Source: an uncultured Oscillospiraceae bacterium (GTDB lineage Bacteria > Bacillota > Clostridia > Oscillospirales > Oscillospiraceae). From it: DNA of 29,052 nt. Below are positions 25,517-29,052 of this stretch, piece by piece. How positions within the stretch are numbered: the stretch's first letter is position 1; every line of letters begins with the position of its first letter. Below the pieces are notes generated by a model. The model was not told where the DNA came from and made no database searches. It saw nothing but the letters and a program-made list of their open reading frames with translations. The translations under genes were made by a program, and so were the position numbers. The stretch lies in the NCBI GenBank assembly GCA_910588455.1, contig CAJUPG010000020.1, forward strand, positions 1-29,052. The letters run 5' to 3'.

Positions 25517-25612
25517 TTATGGGTTCTTGCGGTGCCGGCTAAGCCACTTGCTCACATAGCTGCCAACTATGCTCGCTCCTACCGACACCAAGAAGTCAAT
25601 CAAAAGTCCCAA
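25517..25612 (-). CDS. putative Fst-like membrane toxin peptide (type I toxin-antitoxin)
   Basis: A 31-residue peptide from the TTG at 25612 (34 residues if the GTG at 25621 is used). It comprises one hydrophobic helix (LLIDFLVSVGASIVGSYV) followed by K-W-L and a basic tail, S-R-H-R-K-N-P. This is the layout of Fst/holin-like small toxins of Gram-positive bacteria, which insert into the membrane. AAAGGGGG lies 8 nt before the TTG but abuts the GTG, so the TTG is preferred. CCCC (25634-25631) and GGGG (25624-25621) form a hairpin around this ribosome site. TGGGTTCTT/AAGAACCCA (25520-25528 and 25635-25643) lets the mRNA 5' end pair with the end of the reading frame. Both features would delay translation, as in known type I toxins. 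Confidence 0.7.
   Translation of the reverse strand: MGLLIDFLVSVGASIVGSYVSKWLSRHRKNP
25591..25605 (+). repeat. direct repeat a, within the toxin reading frame
   Basis: AGAAGTCAATCAAAA, identical to 25444-25458. On the minus strand it forms part of the toxin coding sequence (codons around L-L-I-D-F-L), placing the antisense pairing site close to the start codon. Confidence 0.85.
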
Positions 25613-25647
25613 GACATTCACCCCCTTTCCGGGGAAGAACCCAAATT

Positions 25648-25676
25648 ATTATACCAGTGTTCGACATGAAACGCAA
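25648..25676 (-). promoter_or_regulatory. promoter of the putative toxin mRNA
   Basis: On the minus strand TTGCGT (25676-25671) and TATAAT (25653-25648) are 17 bp apart, with TGG directly before TATAAT, an extended -10. The start near 25641 places GGGTTCTT at the very 5' end of the mRNA. Confidence 0.7.
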
Positions 25677-25694
25677 TCGCTAGGAAAGTAAATC

Positions 25695-25722
25695 TTGCAA
25701 TCCCCCAAAAATGCGGTACAAT
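25695..25722 (+). promoter_or_regulatory. promoter of the HIT gene
   Basis: TTGCAA (25695-25700) and TACAAT (25717-25722) with a 16-bp spacer, back-to-back with the toxin promoter. Confidence 0.65.
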
Positions 25723-25758
25723 AGACCTGAACACCAAATAAAGGAGGTTTATTTACCC

Positions 25759-26097
25759 ATGTCCGACTGCTTATTCTGCAAAATCGCCGCCGGGGAGATT
25801 CCGTCCAGCAAGCTCTATGAGGACCCGGTCTGTATGGCCTTCCACGACATCGACCCCCAGGCCCCCACCCACTTCCTGATCATTCCCAAGGCCCACATCG
25901 CCTCTGTGTCCGAGATCACCGAGGAAAACAACGCCGTCGCGGCCCACATATTCGCGGTGATCTCCAAGCTGGCCCAGGAGCTTGGGCTGGAGAGCTATCG
26001 GGTGGTCTCCAACGTAGGGGAACAGGCGGGGCAGAGCGTGCACCATCTGCACTTCCACGTGCTCTCCGGCCGGGATATGACCTGGCCGCCGGGATAA
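25759..26097 (+). CDS. HIT family nucleotide hydrolase (HinT-like)
   Basis: A 112-residue cytoplasmic protein of the histidine-triad family, which hydrolyses AMP-linked substrates such as adenosine phosphoramidates. The N-terminal DCLFCKIAAGEIPS contains the C-x2-C pair often binding zinc in Gram-positive HinT proteins. VCMAFHDIDPQAPTHFLIIPK forms the nucleotide-binding strand, and QSVHHLHFHVLSGRDM carries the H-x-H-x-H triad. Length and order are standard. The ATG at 25759 follows AAGGAGG; an in-frame codon upstream at 25711 overlaps the promoter and is rejected. Monocistronic, with its own promoter and terminator. Its exact cellular substrate is unknown. Confidence 0.95.
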   Translation: MSDCLFCKIAAGEIPSSKLYEDPVCMAFHDIDPQAPTHFLIIPKAHIASVSEITEENNAVAAHIFAVISKLAQELGLESYRVVSNVGEQAGQSVHHLHFHVLSGRDMTWPPG

Positions 26098-26103
26098 TAA
26101 GAA

Positions 26104-26134
26104 AATCCAGGAGGATTGACCTCCTGGATTTTTT
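26104..26134. terminator. bidirectional terminator between HIT and the DUF4258/YgiT module
   Basis: AATCCAGGAGG (26104-26114) pairs with 26120-26130 around ATTGA, with T runs on the plus side and AAAA on the other. It serves the convergent HIT and YgiT genes. Confidence 0.9.
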
Positions 26135-26135
26135 A

Positions 26136-26366
26136 TTACGCAATGCGGTCCGTATAATTGACAACTGCGATTTCTGTTACAATAGCCCGGAGATTTTGCA
26201 CGATATGCTCCAGACGCTCGGTAACATCATCCGAAAAGAACGTTTCGCCACACTGTACACAACGTTCACAGGGAACGTTTTTTACAATAATGATGCATCC
26301 GGCAAGAGTTACGACATGTGTTGTTGTACTGTTTTCCAGCTCACCCTTGCAAAAGAAACATTTCAT
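26136..26366 (-). CDS. YgiT-type zinc-finger protein, probable antitoxin
   Basis: A 76-residue protein with two cysteine pairs, CFFC (C3, C6) and CVQC (C36, C39, within VPCERCVQCGETFF), the hallmark of the YgiT/MqsA N-terminal zinc domain. C24 and C33 are additional cysteines. The C-terminal 30 residues (VTERLEHIVQNLRAIVTEIAVV) look helical. No helix-turn-helix like that of MqsA is present, so DNA binding is doubtful. The ATG at 26366 has AAGGAG inside the end of the preceding gene, 3 bp away, so the two are translationally coupled. YgiT-type proteins without HTH are common partners of DUF4258 proteins; antitoxin function is inferred. Confidence 0.85.
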   Translation of the reverse strand: MKCFFCKGELENSTTTHVVTLAGCIIIVKNVPCERCVQCGETFFSDDVTERLEHIVQNLRAIVTEIAVVNYTDRIA

Positions 26367-26369
26367 ATT

Positions 26370-26687
26370 CTAATGCTCCTTTCTGATGGAAAAATCATCG
26401 TTCCATTTGTCCGGGTCGGGGTAATAAGCAGTAATCAGCCACAAAAAACCTTCTCCGACTCCGATCACAACATGTAATGCTGCCCCAGCCTTTGTGCTGC
26501 CCAGAACAAGGCAGCTGGGGTATGGGTAATCATCAGGATACTGTTCAATTATGCGGCCAGTCCCAAGGCAATGTTTAATATCACTGGGATTGATATTCCG
26601 TTCCTGCAAGCGCGTAAGTACGTGTGCGGTCCACTTGATGGCTCTATTATTACACAATTCACAAAGAATATCAAGATTCAGTTCCAT
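26370..26687 (-). CDS. DUF4258 protein, probable RelE/MqsR-like toxin
   Basis: A 105-residue protein. HVLTRLQERNINPSDIKHCLGTGRIIEQYPDDYPYPSCLVLG and LHVVIGVGEGFLWLITAYYPD match the DUF4258 pattern, in which a histidine/arginine helix is followed by a curved sheet as in BrnT/RelE/MqsR-type ribonucleases. The second ATG (26687) is chosen because GAGG sits 8-9 nt upstream; the ATG at 26696 lies too close to that site. The start overlaps the end of gluQ by 17 bp. The coding DNA is visibly AT-richer than gluQ and ilvD. Together with the YgiT protein it probably forms a type II toxin-antitoxin pair. Toxicity is not shown. Confidence 0.8.
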   Translation of the reverse strand: MELNLDILCELCNNRAIKWTAHVLTRLQERNINPSDIKHCLGTGRIIEQYPDDYPYPSCLVLGSTKAGAALHVVIGVGEGFLWLITAYYPDPDKWNDDFSIRKEH

Positions 26688-27582
26688 TCCGTACATCCTC
26701 TTTTCGGATTTTCCCCCAGTCAAACAGCGGCACAAGCTCCGCCGGGGTGACAGGCGCATATTCGGACAGCAGTCCCGCCCAGAGGGCCAGCCGGCCCACA
26801 AGTTCCGGGGCGGTGAAGCGCTGGCGCAGCCAGCCCAGCTCCTGGTCCCGGTCCCGCTTGGCCAGCCGCCGTCCGTCGGGGGCCAGCAGCAGGGGCACAT
26901 GGCCAAACTCCGGCGGATCTCCCCCCAGCCGCTCCCACAGCCAGATCTGCCGCGGAGTGGAGGAGAGCAGGTCCCGGCCCCGGACGACCTGGGTGACTCC
27001 CATGTCCCAGTCGTCGGCCACCACCGCCAGCTGATAGGCGTACACCCCGTCGGACCGGCGCAGAATAAAGTCCCCGCAGTCCCGGGCCAGGTTTTCCGTA
27101 TAGCTGCCGTAGAGCAGGTCGTCAAACTGAATGACTTGATCCGGAACCGTAATTCTCCAGGCGGGCTTCCGGCTTTGGGCCAGAAGCCGCCCCTCCTCCG
27201 GCGGGAGGTTCCGGCACCGCCCGGAGTAAATCTGGACCCCGTCGGACAGGTGGGGGGCCGACGCGGCCAGCCGCTCCGCCCGGGTGCAGTAGCAGGGGTA
27301 CACAAGCCCCTGTTTTTCAAAGGACGCGAAAATTTCCCGGTAAAATTCGGTTCTCCGGCTTTGATAGACTGGTTGATTATCCCAGTCCAGCCCCAGCCAC
27401 TCCAAATCCTCCATCACCTGATCGCAGTATGCGGGGCGGCACCGGTCCGGGTCCAGGTCCTCCAGCCGCAGGACCATCTCGCCCCCCGCACTCCGGGCGG
27501 ACAGCCAGGCCAGCAGGGCGGACCACAGGTTGCCCAGGTGCATCCGTCCGCTGGGGCTGGGCGCAAAGCGGCCCCGGATCAC
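26671..27582 (-). CDS. gluQ: glutamyl-Q tRNA(Asp) synthetase (truncated GluRS paralogue)
   Basis: A 303-residue enzyme that attaches glutamate to queuosine in tRNA-Asp. It contains only the class I catalytic core: RFAPSPSGRMHLGN (HIGH-type motif), VLRLEDLDPDRC, the zinc-binding CYCTRAE region with a further cysteine in SGRC, the YAYQLAVVADDWDMGVTQVVRGRDLL signature and a degenerate KMSKS (LAKRDRDQEL). The anticodon-binding domain is absent, which distinguishes it from GltX. The GTG at 27582 is preferred because its GTGA overlaps the ilvD stop by 4 bp and the protein start fits the family; longer starts inside ilvD are rejected. Synthesis should be coupled to ilvD. Confidence 0.9.
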   Translation of the reverse strand: MIRGRFAPSPSGRMHLGNLWSALLAWLSARSAGGEMVLRLEDLDPDRCRPAYCDQVMEDLEWLGLDWDNQPVYQSRRTEFYREIFASFEKQGLVYPCYCTRAERLAASAPHLSDGVQIYSGRCRNLPPEEGRLLAQSRKPAWRITVPDQVIQFDDLLYGSYTENLARDCGDFILRRSDGVYAYQLAVVADDWDMGVTQVVRGRDLLSSTPRQIWLWERLGGDPPEFGHVPLLLAPDGRRLAKRDRDQELGWLRQRFTAPELVGRLALWAGLLSEYAPVTPAELVPLFDWGKIRKEDVRNGTES

Positions 27583-29052
27583 TCCAGAACAGCGCCCCGG
27601 TCCGCGGAGGATACCAGACGGGCATACCGGGCCAGATAGCCGGTTTTGATCTTGGGCTCCGGGCACACCCAGGCGGCTTTCCGGGCGGAGAGCTCCTCCT
27701 CCGGCACCTTCAGGGTAATGGTGTGGTTGGGGATGTCGATGGCAATGACGTCCCCCTCTTGAACCAGGCCGATGGTCCCGCCGGAGGCGGCTTCCGGGCT
27801 CACGTGGCCGATGGAGGCCCCCCGAGTGGCCCCGGAGAAGCGGCCGTCGGTGATGAGGGCCACGTCTTTGTCCAGGCCCATGCCCGCGATGGCAGAGGTG
27901 GGATTGAGCATCTCCCGCATACCGGGTCCGCCCTTGGGGCCCTCATAGCGGATGACCACCACGTCCCCAGCCACGATTTTTCCCGCGTAGATGGCCTCAA
28001 TGGCCTCCTCCTCGCTGTTGAATACCCGGGCGGGGCCCTGGTGGACCATCATTTCCGGGGCAACGGCGGACTGCTTCACCACGCAGCCGTCGGGGGCCAG
28101 ATTGCCCTTTAAAACGGCGATGCCGCCGGTCTTGGTGTAGGGATTCTCGATGGGCCGGATGATCTCCGGGTCCCGGTTGACCACGCCGGCCAGGTTTTCC
28201 GCCACGGTTTTGCCGGTGCAGGTGAGCAGGCTGCCGTCCAGCAGACCGGCCTTGGACAGCTCCGCCATCACGGCGTACACGCCGCCGGCCCGCTCCAAAT
28301 CCTCCATATAGGTATCTCCGGCGGGGGCCAGGTGGCACAGATTGGGGGTTTTGTCGGAAATCTCGTTGGCCAGGTCAAAGTTGAGCTCGATGCCGCACTC
28401 GTGGGCGATGGCGGGCAGGTGGAGCATGGTGTTGGTGGAGCAGCCCAGGGCCATATCGACGGTCTCCGCGTTGTGGAAGGCGGCCTGGGTCATAATGTCC
28501 CGGGGTTTTATGTCTTTTTCCACCAGCTCCATAATTTTCATGCCCGCGTGTTTGGCCAGCCGCAGACGGGCGGACCAGACGGCGGGGATGGTCCCGTTGC
28601 CCTGGAGGGCCATGCCGATGGCTTCGGTGAGGCAGTTCATGGAGTTGGCGGTGTACATACCGGAGCAGGAGCCGCAGGTGGGGCAGGCGCTGTTTTCGTA
28701 CTCCTCCACCCCGACCTCGTCCAGCGTGCCGGCGTAGTAGGCCCCCACTGCCTCAAACATATGGCTCAGGCAGGTGCGCCGGCCGTTGTTCAGGGTCCCC
28801 GCCAGCATGGGGCCGCCGGAGACGAAAATGGTAGGGATATTCACCCGGGCGGCGGCCATCAGCAGGCCGGGGACGTTTTTGTCGCAGTTGGGGATCATGA
28901 CCAGGCCGTCGAACTGGTGGGCCATTGCCATTGCCTCGGTGGAGTCGGCGATCAGGTCCCGGGTAACCAGGGAGTATTTCATGCCCACGTGGCCCATTGC
29001 GATGCCGTCGCACACGGCGATGGCGGGGAACTCCACCGGAGTGCCTCCGGCG
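27579..29052 (-). CDS. ilvD: dihydroxy-acid dehydratase, 5' end beyond the window
   Basis: Catalyses dehydration of 2,3-dihydroxy acids to 2-keto acids in valine and isoleucine synthesis, using an Fe-S cluster. The visible 490 codons begin inside the family sequence at AGGTPVEFPAIAVCDGIAMGH; roughly the first 60 residues lie beyond 29052. Cluster and active-site motifs are present: DGLVMIPNCDKNVPGLLMAA, CPTCGSCSGMYTANSMNC, and DGRFSGATRGASIGHVSPEA with the catalytic serine region. The GTG at 29036 is not the true start, because the frame continues with conserved sequence to the edge. Co-transcribed with gluQ through a 4-bp stop-start overlap. No other branched-chain genes are visible. Confidence 0.96.
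   Translation of the reverse strand, partial: AGGTPVEFPAIAVCDGIAMGHVGMKYSLVTRDLIADSTEAMAMAHQFDGLVMIPNCDKNVPGLLMAAARVNIPTIFVSGGPMLAGTLNNGRRTCLSHMFEAVGAYYAGTLDEVGVEEYENSACPTCGSCSGMYTANSMNCLTEAIGMALQGNGTIPAVWSARLRLAKHAGMKIMELVEKDIKPRDIMTQAAFHNAETVDMALGCSTNTMLHLPAIAHECGIELNFDLANEISDKTPNLCHLAPAGDTYMEDLERAGGVYAVMAELSKAGLLDGSLLTCTGKTVAENLAGVVNRDPEIIRPIENPYTKTGGIAVLKGNLAPDGCVVKQSAVAPEMMVHQGPARVFNSEEEAIEAIYAGKIVAGDVVVIRYEGPKGGPGMREMLNPTSAIAGMGLDKDVALITDGRFSGATRGASIGHVSPEAASGGTIGLVQEGDVIAIDIPNHTITLKVPEEELSARKAAWVCPEPKIKTGYLARYARLVSSADRGAVLE

Noticed and set aside
25440..25640. Repeat pair at 25444-25458 and 25591-25605 as a CRISPR array or attachment-site duplication
   Set aside because: Only two 15-nt copies with 132 bp between them, one of them inside a reading frame; promoter and terminator layout fits a type I toxin-antitoxin locus. 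No CRISPR array or cas gene is seen in the window.
27583..27666. N-terminal extension of GluQ into ilvD
   Set aside because: The extra residues do not resemble the family, and the 4-bp GTGA overlap with the ilvD stop is a standard coupled start.

Overview
The window looks like a chromosomal segment of a GC-rich member of the Clostridia, of the Oscillospiraceae type (Flavonifractor / Pseudoflavonifractor / Lawsonibacter-like). This rests on T-box leaders, strong AGGAGG-type ribosome sites, TTGACA/TATAAT promoters, SLH-anchored surface proteins, a DUF4250 protein, NifS/NifU without the rest of an ISC operon, and GC-rich coding DNA broken by AT-rich accessory patches. The genus is an inference; no rRNA is present.

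Layout. 1-120: 3' end of an unidentified structured RNA and its terminator. 215-3553: a membrane-anchored parvulin-type foldase and an SLH-linked clostripain-family (C11) protease. 3555-6307 (minus): recQ and a tRNA-dihydrouridine synthase. 6425-9841: a TSUP anion transporter, then a T-box-controlled cysE-cysS unit (candidate tRNA-Cys specifier UGC) with a broken glyoxalase-fold (VOC) gene between the two genes. 9929-13501: a decayed alpha-galactoside utilisation locus, comprising an AraC-type regulator fragment, a GH36 alpha-galactosidase with two internal deletions (one removing the nucleophile region) and two sugar ABC permeases, the upstream one apparently lacking its normal 5' end. No substrate-binding protein is present. 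13575-14921: a secreted SLH + CAP-domain protein. 15323-19797: an Rrf2 regulator divergent from metY-cysK-nifS-nifU, with two equally built 25-bp dyads lying on the two divergent promoters. 19930-20003: tRNA-Gly(CCC). 20076-23676: a second T-box leader, a DUF3887-like lipoprotein, alaS and a DUF4250 protein. 23823-25392: an ECF sigma factor and its probable membrane anti-sigma partner. 25405-25676: a compact locus with the architecture of an Fst/par-type type I toxin-antitoxin system. 25759-26097: a HIT hydrolase. 26136-26687 (minus): a DUF4258 / YgiT-zinc-finger pair, probably a type II toxin-antitoxin module, attached to the end of gluQRS. 26671-29052 (minus): gluQRS and ilvD, the latter running off the right edge.

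How it fits together. Much of the window concerns cysteine and sulfur: serine O-acetylation (CysE), sulfhydrylation (CysK, MetY), cysteine charging (CysS), sulfur mobilisation for Fe-S clusters (NifS/NifU) and possibly sulfur-anion transport (TSUP). Two kinds of control are visible: tRNA sensing through the T-box, and an Rrf2 repressor acting on paired dyads. The most striking unlabelled element is the small locus at 25405-25676. It has convergent promoters, a shared bidirectional terminator, a perfect 15-nt direct repeat, a hairpin over the toxin ribosome site and 5'/3' long-range complementarity around a 31-34 residue membrane peptide.
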